From Streptomyces sp. NBC_00273 (GTDB lineage: Bacteria > Actinomycetota > Actinomycetes > Streptomycetales > Streptomycetaceae), in the NCBI RefSeq assembly GCF_036178145.1, contig NZ_CP108067.1, positions 9,687,001-9,751,000 on the forward strand: a DNA stretch of 64,000 nt, written 5' to 3'. Position 1 is the stretch's first letter; every line of letters begins with the position of its first letter. The position numbers were made by a program, and so were the translations under genes. Below the pieces are notes generated by a model that saw nothing but the letters and a program-made list of their open reading frames with translations, was not told the DNA's origin and made no database searches. This document shows, piece after piece, positions 36,427 through 45,316 of the stretch.

Positions 36427-38123
36427 GGGCTTGCAGATTATTAACACGTTGTCTCGATCTTGCTTTCGGGATCGCTGCTCTGGGCGAGGACCCGAGCCTG
36501 GAGGGGCGCGAGGGCAGCGGGTGGGGTGGTCGCCGGTGGGATGACGACGCCGTGAGCTTCAGGCTGTTTCCTGATTTTCAGCAGGGTGCGGTGCATGGCT
36601 GTGCGGCTGCTGCCGAAGAGCACGGCGAGGGGTTCCGCGGCCAGCGCGAGGTGCAGGTGGAGGATGGTGGCCAGGACCTGGTCGGGGAAGGCGAGCCGGA
36701 GCGGACGGCCACGCCGGTCGTCCTTGTCAGGAGTCAGAGCCTGCGTGAGGTCGATCAGTTGCTGCGGGGACATGCCGGTCAGTGCGGGGTCGTTCAGCAG
36801 GGCCTTCTTCCACTCCGGCGCTGGAGTCTGTGGGGCCCGGGCCGCCGGGATGGCCGGGGCCGGCTGGGGATGCAGGACGTAGTTCCAGTCGCCATGGAAG
36901 CCATGGCGGGTCAGTGGCAGGGCCGCCATCTCCGCGTCACCGATCTGTACTCCGGTCGGGTAGGTGCTGTTGTCGAGTTCGGCGTGGACGCGCAGTCCGG
37001 TGCTGGTGGTTGTTGCGGCGATGGACTGGACGATGACTTCGTGGCTGGTCAGCGGGCGGCCCCGCCAGTTCATGGTGATGTGGGAGAAGAGACCGTGCTC
37101 GATCTTGTTCCACTTCGATGTGCCCGGCGGCAGGTGGCAGACGGTGATCGTCAGTCCGGTTTCGGCGGCGAGGCTGGCGAGTCCGAGTTTCCAGGCCCGG
37201 GTGCGGTAGCCGTTGGATCCGCCGGCGTCGGCGGTGATCAGCAGTCGTGTCGCCTGCGGGTAGGAGGCCTGGCCCTGGCCGTGCCACCAGCGGCGGATCG
37301 ATTCCACCGCGAATGCCGCGGTGTCGTGATCGGTGCCGACGTTGACCCAGCCGGTGTTCGCCGCCACGTCGTAGACCCCGTACTGAATTGCCTTCCCCAA
37401 CTGCGGGTCGGCGAAGTCATGCATGTTCACCGGCACCGGATCACCGGCCGGGCGCCATTGGCGGCCGTCGTTCTTGAACGCGCCGACGAGCTCCTTCTTC
37501 TTGGTGTCCACACTGATCACCGGCTGGCCGGCGTCCCGGTGCTCGCGGGCTTGCCCGTTGAGGTAACGGAACTGTGCATCCCGGTCCACGTGCTGGCTGC
37601 CCTCGAGCGTCTTGGCGTTGGCCTGCAGACTGAAGCCCTCCTCCCGCAGCAGATCCGCGACGGTGTCGGCACTGACCCGGTGCCCGGCCCGGGTCGGTTC
37701 CCTCGCGAGTGCGCGGGTCGACTTCACCGTCCAACGCAGCGGCGACATCGGATCACCCCGCACATCCGGCTCGACCAGCGCCAGCAGAGCAGGCCGCAGC
37801 CCCGGATCGAGATCCGCGGCCCGCTTGCGGCCCCCGCCCGGCCGCCGCACCCGGCCCAGCGGCTCCTCACCGGCCTCCAGCTCGAACACCCCTTTGCGGA
37901 CCCTCGTCTCACTCACCGCGGCCGCCCATGCGACGGCCCGAACGCCGCCGTGCCCCAGGACACGGGCCTCGGCAGCCATCAACAGCCGACGTTGCCGCTC
38001 GTCCAGATGCGGGAACAACACCGCGAACTTCACAGACAGTTGGTCACGAGTCTCGTCCGAGATGCGCATACCACACCAACGAGCTTTAGAACGGGAAGCA
38101 ACACCTTGATTCCCCGTAAGTCC
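36427..38123. mobile_element. ISAzo13-type insertion sequence
   Basis: A 1697-bp unit with weakly conserved ends, GGGCTTGCAG on the left and GGACTTACGG (complement) on the right. It is flanked by TTA on both sides: the left copy (35265-35267) was later split by IS630, and the right copy is 38124-38126. Confidence 0.7.
36441..38069 (-). CDS. ISAzo13-family transposase
   Basis: A 542-residue transposase. An N-terminal HTH region (GGVRAVAWAAAVSETRVRKG) leads to the catalytic domain: VISVDTKKKELVGAFKNDGR with the first Asp, LLITADAGGSNGYRTRAWKL with the second, and GTSKWNKIEHGLFSHITMNW with the Glu. The long tail (NDPALTGMSPQQLIDLTQAL onwards) includes a second HTH-like segment. The frame is intact and of normal length for the family. 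Confidence 0.9.
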   Translation of the reverse strand: MRISDETRDQLSVKFAVLFPHLDERQRRLLMAAEARVLGHGGVRAVAWAAAVSETRVRKGVFELEAGEEPLGRVRRPGGGRKRAADLDPGLRPALLALVEPDVRGDPMSPLRWTVKSTRALAREPTRAGHRVSADTVADLLREEGFSLQANAKTLEGSQHVDRDAQFRYLNGQAREHRDAGQPVISVDTKKKELVGAFKNDGRQWRPAGDPVPVNMHDFADPQLGKAIQYGVYDVAANTGWVNVGTDHDTAAFAVESIRRWWHGQGQASYPQATRLLITADAGGSNGYRTRAWKLGLASLAAETGLTITVCHLPPGTSKWNKIEHGLFSHITMNWRGRPLTSHEVIVQSIAATTTSTGLRVHAELDNSTYPTGVQIGDAEMAALPLTRHGFHGDWNYVLHPQPAPAIPAARAPQTPAPEWKKALLNDPALTGMSPQQLIDLTQALTPDKDDRRGRPLRLAFPDQVLATILHLHLALAAEPLAVLFGSSRTAMHRTLLKIRKQPEAHGVVIPPATTPPAALAPLQARVLAQSSDPESKIETTC

Positions 38124-38988
38124 TTAGAAGCCCTAACAGAAGTTGTTGATCATGTGACTTTCGGTTCGGGTGGTCGTTGGTCTGGTCGTGGGGAAACGCC
38201 AGTCACGGCCGTGGATCGTGTCGGATGAATTGTGGTCGCTCGTCGAGCCGTTGCTTCCGGATCCGGCGCCGAAGCGGGTGGAGGGCCGTCCGCGGGTGCC
38301 GGACCGGCAGGCACTCTGCGGGATCCTGTTCGTGCTGCATACCGGGATCCAGTGGGAGTACCTGCCGCAGTAGCTGGGGTTCGGTTCCGGGATGACCTGC
38401 TGGCGGCGTCTGGCCGCGTGGAACGAGGCAGGTGTGTGGGACCAACTGCACCTGGTGCTGTTGAAGAAGCTGCGGGTCGCAAGGAAGCTGGACTGGTCGC
38501 GGGCGGTGATCGACTCCTCCCATGTCAGGGCCGCTCGGCGGGGCCCAAAAGCGGTCCCAGCCCGGTCGACCGCGCTCGGCCGGGTAGCAAGCACCACCTG
38601 ATCGTTGACGGGCAGGGCCGGGAACCGCAACGACGTCACTCAGCTGATGCCGCTGCTGAACAAGATCCCGTCGGTCGCCGGCCTCGTCGGCCGGCCCCGC
38701 AGACGCCCGGACAGTGTTCTGGCCGACCGCGGCTACGACCACGACAAGTACCGCCGCCTGGTCTGGGCGCTCGGCGTCAAACCCGTGATCGCCCGCCGCG
38801 GAGTCCCACACGGCTCCGGCCTCGGCGTCTACCGGTGGGTCGTGGAACGGACCATCGCCTGGCTTCACGGCTTCCGCCGGCTACGGATCCGATGGGAACG
38901 ACGCGACGACATCCACGAGGCCTTCCTCGGCCTCGCCACCTGCCTCATCACCCACCGCCACGTCCAACGCCTTTGTTAGGACCTCTTA
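38124..38988. mobile_element. IS5-family insertion sequence (element 3, defective)
   Basis: The element proper is 38127-38985 (859 bp) with inverted ends GA-A/G-G-C/T-CCTAACA and TTA duplicated at 38124-38126 and 38986-38988. The right TTA is the complement of the TAA stop of the neighbouring lipoprotein gene, which is left intact. Confidence 0.88.
38170..38979 (+). pseudogene. IS5 transposase with nonsense mutation and deletion
   Basis: The frame RPWIVSDELWSLVEPLLPDP runs to a TAG at 38371 where relatives have a Glu codon (ELGFGSGMTCWRRL). It then continues with WSRAVIDSSHVRAARRGPK, the frameshift region SGPSPVDRARPGSKHHLIVD, and, after a small deletion near 38615, NRNDVTQLMPLLNKIPSVAG and YRWVVERTIAWLHGFRRLRI. 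Because of the stop and the deletion this copy cannot make its transposase. Confidence 0.85.
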
Positions 38989-39903
38989 GGGTTCAGGGCA
39001 GTTGTACTGCTCGGGCAGCGGAACGGTGACGCAGTACCGGCCCCGGCCGCGGGTCTCTTCGACGACGGCATCGGGAACGGTGAAGACGGCGGTCTTCGAG
39101 AGGGGCATCAGGACCGTGCCGATCTGGCGGACGAGTGAGGCTTTGTCCGAGGAGGGGTCGATCGCGTAGAGCCCCACGGGCAGCCGCGTTCCGGGCTGGA
39201 ATCCGTAGACGAGGATGCGGTGGCTGCCGTGGTCCACGGCCATGCGGTCGGTCCTGTCCGGGAGTTCCACCGGATGGCTATGGCGGGCCGTGAGTTCTCC
39301 CTGGGTCGCCTCGATCTTGAGTTCACCGGCGGCGGCGAGGGCTTCGCGCGCCGTGTCGGGCGGCACGAACCACCACTTCTCGCTCTGAAGTACGCCGTCG
39401 CCCTGCCCGTGCACCGTGAGTTCCCGCCCGGTGAAGAGCGAATCGGCCGGTTCCAGCTTCGCGTAGGTGAGGGCGGAGGAGGTTGGCCGGGCGGTAGTCG
39501 AGTACTGCCGGCCACCGGCGTTTACAGTCACCCGGACCGGCTCGTCGGGCGAGAAACCGTTCAGACAGAGTGCCACCTCGTTGGGGGTGCGGACTTGGTC
39601 CCGTCCAGTGATGTTCCCGATCCAGACCGAGGGCGGGTCCCCGAGGCCCGGGATCCTGCCCGGGTCCGCGGCGCAGTCCGGGGCGGACCCGTCGCCCGCC
39701 GCGAGGACGGTGATCTGCTGTGCCAGCAGGAGGTCTGTGGCCGGGTCGGTGGTCGGGCCGGAGGAGGTCCGCGGGGCGCCGGAGGTGGGCGGCGGGCCGG
39801 TGGGAGGGCCCGCGGACGGCGACGGCGACGGGGAGCCGGAGCCGCACCCGGTGACGAGCCATCCCAGAACGACGATGCCCGGGAGCAGCGTTCTCTTCTT
39901 CAC
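38986..39903 (-). CDS. Lipoprotein, partner of the membrane repeat protein
   Basis: A 305-residue exported protein starting at GTG 39903, five bases after the upstream stop. The signal peptide ends in lipobox LVTGC, followed by a Pro/Ser/Thr-rich linker (SPSPSPSAGPPTGPPP). The rest is probably beta-rich; CLNGFSPDEPVRVTVNAGG looks like one Ig-like strand set. It forms an operon with the preceding TPR-like gene, so both are probably in one cell-surface assembly. Its TAA stop coincides with an IS target site. No enzyme motif was recognised. Confidence 0.72.
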   Translation of the reverse strand: MKKRTLLPGIVVLGWLVTGCGSGSPSPSPSAGPPTGPPPTSGAPRTSSGPTTDPATDLLLAQQITVLAAGDGSAPDCAADPGRIPGLGDPPSVWIGNITGRDQVRTPNEVALCLNGFSPDEPVRVTVNAGGRQYSTTARPTSSALTYAKLEPADSLFTGRELTVHGQGDGVLQSEKWWFVPPDTAREALAAAGELKIEATQGELTARHSHPVELPDRTDRMAVDHGSHRILVYGFQPGTRLPVGLYAIDPSSDKASLVRQIGTVLMPLSKTAVFTVPDAVVEETRGRGRYCVTVPLPEQYNCPEP

Positions 39904-39908
39904 ATGTA

Positions 39909-41783
39909 TCACGGTCCTTTCGACGGTCGGCCGCTCGGCGAAAGCCCGGCGCACCGGGCCCCGACGGCCGTGGCCTGTTGCCGGAGTGCGTTCTCGATTT
40001 CCTTGTGGCGCTGCGCGGTGATCTCCCTATTGGTCTCGGCGTCGCGGAGCTGACCGAGTGCGTCCCGCAGGTCCGCGCAGCCCGCCTTCAGCTCCCCGCG
40101 CTGGAACTCCCAGGAGGCCGCGAGCGCCTGCCAGAGCCCGCGCCGGGCGAACCCGGGCTCCTTTGTGATCGCCTCCTTGATGGTGGAGATGGCACCGTCC
40201 AGGTCTCCGCGTCCGAAGGCGTGCACCGCCGCGACGGAGATGGCCAGCACCCGCAGCTCCTCGACCGCGTCGCCGCCCTCGGCGGAGCGGACGCGCTGGA
40301 GGGCCCGGCCGATCGTCCCGTCATCGGGGACGAGCCGCGCCGTCACCCTGCACTGCTCTACCTGGGCCAGGTTCACGGAAGCCCGCAGTCGGCCGACTTC
40401 GGAGAAGGCGTTGTCAGCCGCGAGCCGCCGGAGCTCGGCCGAGGATGTGGCCAGCGCCTCGGAGTCCACTGTGCCCGGGTGGCAGCTCGATGACGTGCCG
40501 AGCGCCAGCTGGTACCGCGTACCCGCGAGGCTGAGGCGGGCGCGCAGCGCGATCGGGCCGTTCGGGTCGATGGCCTGGTAGTCGGCGAGGGCCGCTTCGA
40601 AGTAGGGCTTGCGCCCGGCGGCCGGGAGGCCGACGGCAACCTGCTCGAGGGAGTGCCCGCGGAAGAGGCGGACCAGGTCGGCCGTCACGAATTCGGCGCC
40701 GTCGTCCCGGGTGCCGCCCACGCCCGACGCCAGCAGCCGGTCCAGCGCACTGCGCGCCTCGGCGAACCTGCCGCCCCGCCAGAGGTCGAGGGCGTGGGTG
40801 AATCCAGCCAGTCCTTGCGTCCGGCGGGCCAGTTCGGCGATCACGTGTCCGCGGCCTGGGGCGGAGTTCCAGCCCTGGTCGAGCCGAATCTGGCCGCCGA
40901 GGTACCAGCCGGCGAGTTCGGGTGCGTGGACCACCTGCGCGGCTCGTACGTAGACGGCGGGCCGGAGGCCGATCTGCCCGGAGGCGTTGGTGGTGACGAG
41001 GCCGCCGATTACGATCCCGGCGTTGGTCCGGGCGACGAAGCCAGCCGTCCAGTCGTCCAGCTTCCGATGGTCCTGCCCCACCTCGCCCAGCACGCTCAGC
41101 GGAGGCGAGGTCACCCGGGCGTAGTTGCGTGCTGTGCTTCCCTCCGGCAGCTGATCCTTTGTCAGGGCCGTAGTGAAGGCCTCTGACACGTCGTCCAGGA
41201 CCTGCTGGTCTTGGCCCGAGCCGACGCCCTCGAAGCCGACCACGGCAACGTCCTGCGTGCCGGGCAGCCGTTCCAGCTCCGGTGGGGGCGGACGGGGCTG
41301 GAAGACGACCACCAAGGCGGCGCATGTGAGCAGGAAGCCCGCCAGGCCGGCGATGGAGAACCAGCGCGCACGACGGGACAGCGTGGGGTGGTCCTTGAAT
41401 GCCTTCCTGACGGCGACGATCCCCCCGACCAGGACCGCGAACACGAGGAGAACGGCGGCTACGGGGCTGGACCTGATGCCGAACAGCTGCAGCAGCGGAC
41501 CTAGGGCCGCCGAGAGCAGCGTGGTGGCGAGCGCGAGCAGACCCAGTGCCCATGGAGGGCTGCCGGAACCGCTCTCCGACGCCTGCGGTGAAGGGTCAGG
41601 GTCCTCGTCCGGAGTGTCCGGCCCAGGGCCGTTCAGGATGATCTCCCTTCGGAACACGGTTCGCGTACGGGCTTCCACCCACCATTCCGGCACCGGGGAC
41701 ACCCCTGCCCGTGGCGCGCCTCGCCGGGCCGCCCACTCCCCACGTTCGGGTGAGCGGCCTCCTGGCTGGCTCCGGAAGTGCAC
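39909..41783 (-). CDS. Membrane-anchored protein with helical repeats
   Basis: A protein of up to 624 residues. Two or three hydrophobic helices near the N-terminus (LGLLALATTLLSAALGPLLQ; PVAAVLLVFAVLVGGIVAV; WFSIAGLAGFLLTCAALVVV) are followed by an extracytoplasmic or cytoplasmic domain with a CsgG/FlgO-like strand (DVAVVGFEGVGSGQDQQVLD) and then TPR-like helices (RGGRFAEARSALDRLLASGV, FGRGDLDGAISTIKEAITKE). The GTG at 41783 is the longest start; a later GTG in VFRREIIL is possible, as no strong ribosome site marks either. It is translated just before the lipoprotein. The function is unknown. Confidence 0.68.
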   Translation of the reverse strand: MHFRSQPGGRSPERGEWAARRGAPRAGVSPVPEWWVEARTRTVFRREIILNGPGPDTPDEDPDPSPQASESGSGSPPWALGLLALATTLLSAALGPLLQLFGIRSSPVAAVLLVFAVLVGGIVAVRKAFKDHPTLSRRARWFSIAGLAGFLLTCAALVVVFQPRPPPPELERLPGTQDVAVVGFEGVGSGQDQQVLDDVSEAFTTALTKDQLPEGSTARNYARVTSPPLSVLGEVGQDHRKLDDWTAGFVARTNAGIVIGGLVTTNASGQIGLRPAVYVRAAQVVHAPELAGWYLGGQIRLDQGWNSAPGRGHVIAELARRTQGLAGFTHALDLWRGGRFAEARSALDRLLASGVGGTRDDGAEFVTADLVRLFRGHSLEQVAVGLPAAGRKPYFEAALADYQAIDPNGPIALRARLSLAGTRYQLALGTSSSCHPGTVDSEALATSSAELRRLAADNAFSEVGRLRASVNLAQVEQCRVTARLVPDDGTIGRALQRVRSAEGGDAVEELRVLAISVAAVHAFGRGDLDGAISTIKEAITKEPGFARRGLWQALAASWEFQRGELKAGCADLRDALGQLRDAETNREITAQRHKEIENALRQQATAVGARCAGLSPSGRPSKGP

Positions 41784-42335
41784 CAGGAACGCGTAGTTCG
41801 GGCGACTCGAAGGAGGAGCGAGCGAGGTGACGACCCCCGCCGCTCTTGCTGTCTATATGGGGTCGGTGGGAACCCGCCCTGCCAGGAGGGCCGCGCCCGC
41901 CTTCTGGAGTCGCAGCAGAAGCCGACCCCCCCCCGGCTGGTCGGGGCTCATTCATACGGATGTCCGGGAGCCTGGCAGAGCGCTGGTGACCATGGGTGGT
42001 CCCGCCGCCGGACCCTGCCAGGCTGCCGCAGATAGGGCCTGACGCCGCGGCGGTCTCGGGTCGGAGCGGCCGTTCACCCGGTTCTTCAGCGTCTGCGGTG
42101 TCGGCTGCCGCGGCCGCAAGTCGGGCTTGCGTGACACCGGCCTCCTCACGCAGCAGCGCCCGCTCTGCCGGAGACGGCAACCGCGGCTCGCCCTCCAGCA
42201 GTGCCGTGTTGCGGGGTCCGGTACCCAACTGCACTGGTTGTTGGGATCGCCCGGGTGTGGGCGCGTGCGCGGACGGGGGAGGGTCGCAGGCGGGGGCCGG
42301 CCGGTCTGTCGGCAGGGATGTGGGAGAGGGTGGTG
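41784..42335. other. Degenerate stretch
   Basis: About 550 bases with no intact gene. On the minus strand near 42100-42210 the piece SPAERALLREEAGVTQARLA looks like the start of an XRE-type HTH that is then frameshifted. A run of nine C lies at 41928-41936. Confidence 0.4.
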
Positions 42336-42899
42336 TGCTGGTGGAGTGGGACTGGTGGACGGTGGATTTCGGGGACGCGCATGCGGGCGCGGTGGGTGTA
42401 CTCGTCGGTGGCAGCGAGCCGGGTCCGGTGTATTTCGATGTGGGAAGTGGCTCGGACGTGCCGTCGACCAGGCACCTGTCAGCCTGCGGCGGCCGGTACC
42501 GCCGTCCGCGTGCGGATGGCGCGGCGCCGCCGAGTACCCGCTGGGCTGGGCGACGATCGGCGACCGGCCCCTGTACGAAGCCGACGTCGACCTCGTGGGA
42601 CCGCTCGCGGACTGGACCGCGCACCTGTCCGTGGTACGTGAAGCGGCCGTGCCGCTGTCCGAGCCGTTGGCCGCGCTCCTGGTGGAGATGGCCAAGCGGC
42701 TGACGGTCACGGCTGAGGACGCGCCGCTGGCCGCGCTGCGTGCCGCCAGGGTGCTGGAGCGGATGGCGGCCCGGGTCGGGCAGACAGGCCGCCGGCGCGC
42801 TGTGCGACGACGGCCTGTCTGCCGAAGCGGTGGCCACCGGGCTCGGGACGACCTACTCCAAGGCCCTGTTGATGCTCCTGGCCGCTCAGGACCGGTGAC
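42336..42899 (+). pseudogene. Hypothetical gene with two frameshifts
   Basis: Three frames read in order: LVEWDWWTVDFGDAHAGAVG, then EYPLGWATIGDRPLYEADVD and LVGPLADWTAHLSVVREAAV, then GLSAEAVATGLGTTYSKALL ending at 42899. Shifts near 42510 and 42790 join them into one protein of about 185 residues. I do not recognise it, but coding character is strong in each piece. Confidence 0.5.
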
Positions 42900-43212
42900 A
42901 CCGCGCGTCACAACATCGGCCCTGTTGGCTTTCGCGTTCGCCGGAGCGGATTCCGGTCCGCGGGCCGGGCGGGCTCCGCGGCCGGCGGCGCCGGTGAGCC
43001 TGCCCCCGTACGCGGTCTGCCTCTCGGCACTGGCCGTCGAAGGTCCTCGCCGCACTCCCCGAGCACGCCGAAGAGACCGTCTGGGACCTGCCCGACGCCG
43101 CCGCGGCCGACCCATGAGGCTTCCGCCAGTGGGACCCCGACGACCCCGAAGGCGAAGACGTCCGGATCGCGTCCGCCAGGGGTTCGCATGGGCCAGCCCA
43201 TGAGGCCGAGCA
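42900..43212. other. Stretch with scraps only
   Basis: A plus-strand frame reads LPEHAEETVWDLPDAAAADP and stops, then FRQWDPDDPEGEDVRIASAR. These look like pieces of one degraded gene. Nothing intact is present. Confidence 0.35.
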
Positions 43213-43503
43213 TCACGTGGTTGGGCTGTTGCCGATCTGGAGTTCGTTCACCCACGCCTGGGCTGCTACGAGGTTTGGGGCGGTGCCGACGGGTTCGTAC
43301 GCGAACCCACTCCATTCCTCCAGGACCCGGGGCTCGCCGGGCCGGAGGTGGCCGGCACCGCCATTGACGGGCCGGTGGCGCCGGTGGATGTCCATCGGCG
43401 GGCGGCGCCGCTTGTTGTACGCGGCGAGCGGGTTGTCGGCGTCGACGCGGGGAACGGCGCGGGAGGGCTGGTTGGGTGGTCCGGGTCGGCGGTGTTTGGC
43501 CAT
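43213..43503 (-). CDS. Small conserved actinobacterial protein (DUF6087-like)
   Basis: A 96-residue basic protein starting at ATG 43503. The pattern NPLAAYNKRRRPPMDIHRRH, GGAGHLRPGEPRVLEEWSGF and AYEPVGTAPNLVAAQAWVNE fits a small Streptomyces family I believe is DUF6087; the closing Trp/aromatic block is conserved in it. It lies 14 bases downstream of the XRE/TPR regulator stop on the same strand, so it is probably co-transcribed with it. The role is unknown, perhaps a cofactor of the regulator. Confidence 0.5.
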   Translation of the reverse strand: MAKHRRPGPPNQPSRAVPRVDADNPLAAYNKRRRPPMDIHRRHRPVNGGAGHLRPGEPRVLEEWSGFAYEPVGTAPNLVAAQAWVNELQIGNSPTT

Positions 43504-43516
43504 GTGCTCGATGGTC

Positions 43517-44887
43517 TCAGGCCGCGACCGTGGTCGGGCGTGCGGCGGCGAGGTCCTTCGCACGGTTCTGTACGTCGTTTACTGCCTTGGTCTGGTACGG
43601 GCGGGCTGCTTGCAGCAGCGTGTTGAGCCGGGAGGCCACGAGGGTGGAGTCGATTCGGGCCGCGTCGTCGAGTGCCTGCTGGGCGGCCTGGGCCCCGTGT
43701 TCGGCCTCGCCCTCGTCGAAGAGGGCGGCGGCGAGTCCGATGCGGTCCATGACACGGACCCGGTCGAAGCCCGGCTTGCGCAGTGCGAGGGCGTCATGGA
43801 AGTGGATGCTCGCGGAACATCGGTCACGGCCGAGTCCGGCGAGGTCGCGGGCGGAGACCGCGCGGGCGCCGGCGTGCTCGGCGGCGTCGAAGTAGCCCAC
43901 CCAGGCGGGGACGTTCTCGCCGAGCCCGTCAGCCAGGAGCCCGTCGGCCACGCCGAGGTGCCTGTCCGCCTGGCGCTCGTCACCGAGGGCCGCGTGGACC
44001 CGGCCGGTCTGTGAGGCGACCAGTGCCCGGGTTACGGGCATCCTCGCCTTCGCCGCAGCCACGCCGAGAAGACCGAGGGCATCCTGCGGGCGGCCGAGGT
44101 AGATCATCTGGTGTGACATGCGGGTGACGATCTCCACCCCGCGATCCGGCTGGCCGGCCTCCCCGGCCGCGTAGATCCCGTAGCTCCAGTACCGCTGAGC
44201 GGTCGGATACCGGCCACTGTCGTGACTCACCCACCCGGCCAGCGCCGCCAGGTCGGCGGTCGCCGTGAACACCCGGGTCCGCAGGCTGCGGGGCACCCCG
44301 TCCTGGATGCGGCGGGCGACTTCGGCGAGCTGGGCGACGATCGCCGAGCGGTACAGGCCGCCTCCCTTGGATGCGTCGGCCCGGGTGAAGAAGGCGGTGA
44401 CCTCTTCGAGGGCGGTGACGGTGTCGGTGTCGAAGCCCTTGCGGTCGCTGCTCAGGGTGTGGGCTTTGCCGCCGAGCATCCGTTCGGCGGCGAGGATCAG
44501 CGGGGCGCCGATGGCGAGCTTGAGGGTGTCGCGGCGGTTCATGAACAGGTCCATCTGCGTCCATCCGGCCAGGGTCTGGGCGGCTGCCTCGGTCAGCAGC
44601 GGGAGCTGGATGCTATCCAGCACCGGACCGGCGGCGGTCAGACCGAGGTCACCGGGAGTGAGGACCTGGCCGGCTGCTTCCGAGACGACACCAGCGAGCA
44701 GGGCAGGGACCGGCGGGCGGGGCCGCTCCCCGTCGGTCCAGCGCCGGATACGGGTTGCGTCCGGCGCGATCTGCCGATGGCCTTGGGCTTTGGCAGCTGC
44801 AGCGATGCGGCGGGCGATCTCCCCGTGGGACAGGCCTGTCGCTGCGATCCACAGCTCCAGGTGCGGGTTGCCGGATCTGCTGGCCAC
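43517..44887 (-). CDS. XRE/TPR regulator divergent from the graspetide operon
   Basis: A 456-residue protein starting at GTG 44887 behind a GGGGAGGG run. The head is an XRE-like DNA-binding domain (SHGEIARRIAAAAKAQGHRQ, DATRIRRWTDGERPRPPVPA). The rest is TPR-like helices (RYPTAQRYWSYGIYAAGEAG; RPQDALGLLGVAAAKARMPV; GDERQADRHLGVADGLLADG) that could bind a peptide or small signal. The longer frame to 44938 would cover the palindrome between the genes, so the later start is preferred. Position and type make it the likely switch for the RiPP genes transcribed the other way. Confidence 0.8.
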   Translation of the reverse strand: MASRSGNPHLELWIAATGLSHGEIARRIAAAAKAQGHRQIAPDATRIRRWTDGERPRPPVPALLAGVVSEAAGQVLTPGDLGLTAAGPVLDSIQLPLLTEAAAQTLAGWTQMDLFMNRRDTLKLAIGAPLILAAERMLGGKAHTLSSDRKGFDTDTVTALEEVTAFFTRADASKGGGLYRSAIVAQLAEVARRIQDGVPRSLRTRVFTATADLAALAGWVSHDSGRYPTAQRYWSYGIYAAGEAGQPDRGVEIVTRMSHQMIYLGRPQDALGLLGVAAAKARMPVTRALVASQTGRVHAALGDERQADRHLGVADGLLADGLGENVPAWVGYFDAAEHAGARAVSARDLAGLGRDRCSASIHFHDALALRKPGFDRVRVMDRIGLAAALFDEGEAEHGAQAAQQALDDAARIDSTLVASRLNTLLQAARPYQTKAVNDVQNRAKDLAAARPTTVAA

Positions 44888-44906
44888 CGGTGCCTCGCCC
44901 TCCCCG

Positions 44907-44922
44907 ACTCCGTGTACGGAGT
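44907..44922. promoter_or_regulatory. Palindromic operator between regulator and precursor genes
   Basis: ACTCCGT-GT-ACGGAGT is an exact inverted repeat with a 2-base centre, 20 bases upstream of the regulator start and 125 before the precursor gene. A second smaller repeat, GTGGC-N6-GCCAC, lies at 44923-44938. Both are good candidates for the XRE/TPR regulator. Confidence 0.6.
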
Positions 44923-45046
44923 GTGGCATTTCCGCCACGATTCGCGACCCCTACGGTACTGGCCCAGGCAGCTGCCCGCCCGCGATTCTTCTGAAGGCGG
45001 CAGCCGTCCGGCTGCCCGTCCGACACACAAGGGGAAGGGATAGCGC

Positions 45047-45313
45047 ATGCAGACGCTCGCACCCCAGGCTCCGTGGGCGATGAGGCTGGTCACCGACCGA
45101 CTGCCGATCGGCCCGCCGTCCTACGCCGCGGTGACGCTGGATCCGTCCACACAGACCGCCCGCTACACCGACACCGCCGGCCAGGTGCTGGAGATGGGCC
45201 AGCACGGCACCAACCAGACCGACCCGACCACGTCCATGTCCGGCGGCGGCGACGGGTCCAGCCCGCAGCCGCAGACCGCGGACGATTCCAACCCCGACTA
45301 CAGCTCGGACTGA
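45047..45313 (+). CDS. tgmA: Graspetide (ATP-grasp-modified RiPP) precursor
   Basis: An 88-residue precursor peptide starting at ATG 45047 behind GGGAAGGGA. The leader has the conserved pieces of the ATP-grasp target family: APWAMRL near residue 8, YAAVTLDPSTQTARYTD at 26-42 and EMGQHGT at 49-55. The C-terminal third is the core, rich in Thr/Ser and Asp: TTSMSGGGDGSSPQPQ then TADDSNPDYSSD. ATP-grasp ligases of this class link Thr/Ser hydroxyls or Lys amines to Asp/Glu side chains; the core has no Lys, so ester links are expected. It is followed after 3 bases by the ligase gene. Confidence 0.88.
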   Translation: MQTLAPQAPWAMRLVTDRLPIGPPSYAAVTLDPSTQTARYTDTAGQVLEMGQHGTNQTDPTTSMSGGGDGSSPQPQTADDSNPDYSSD

Positions 45314-45316
45314 CCG

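Noticed and set aside
36552..38228. 558-residue plus-strand frame
   Set aside because: It is antisense to the ISAzo13 transposase, which has full catalytic motifs on the minus strand.
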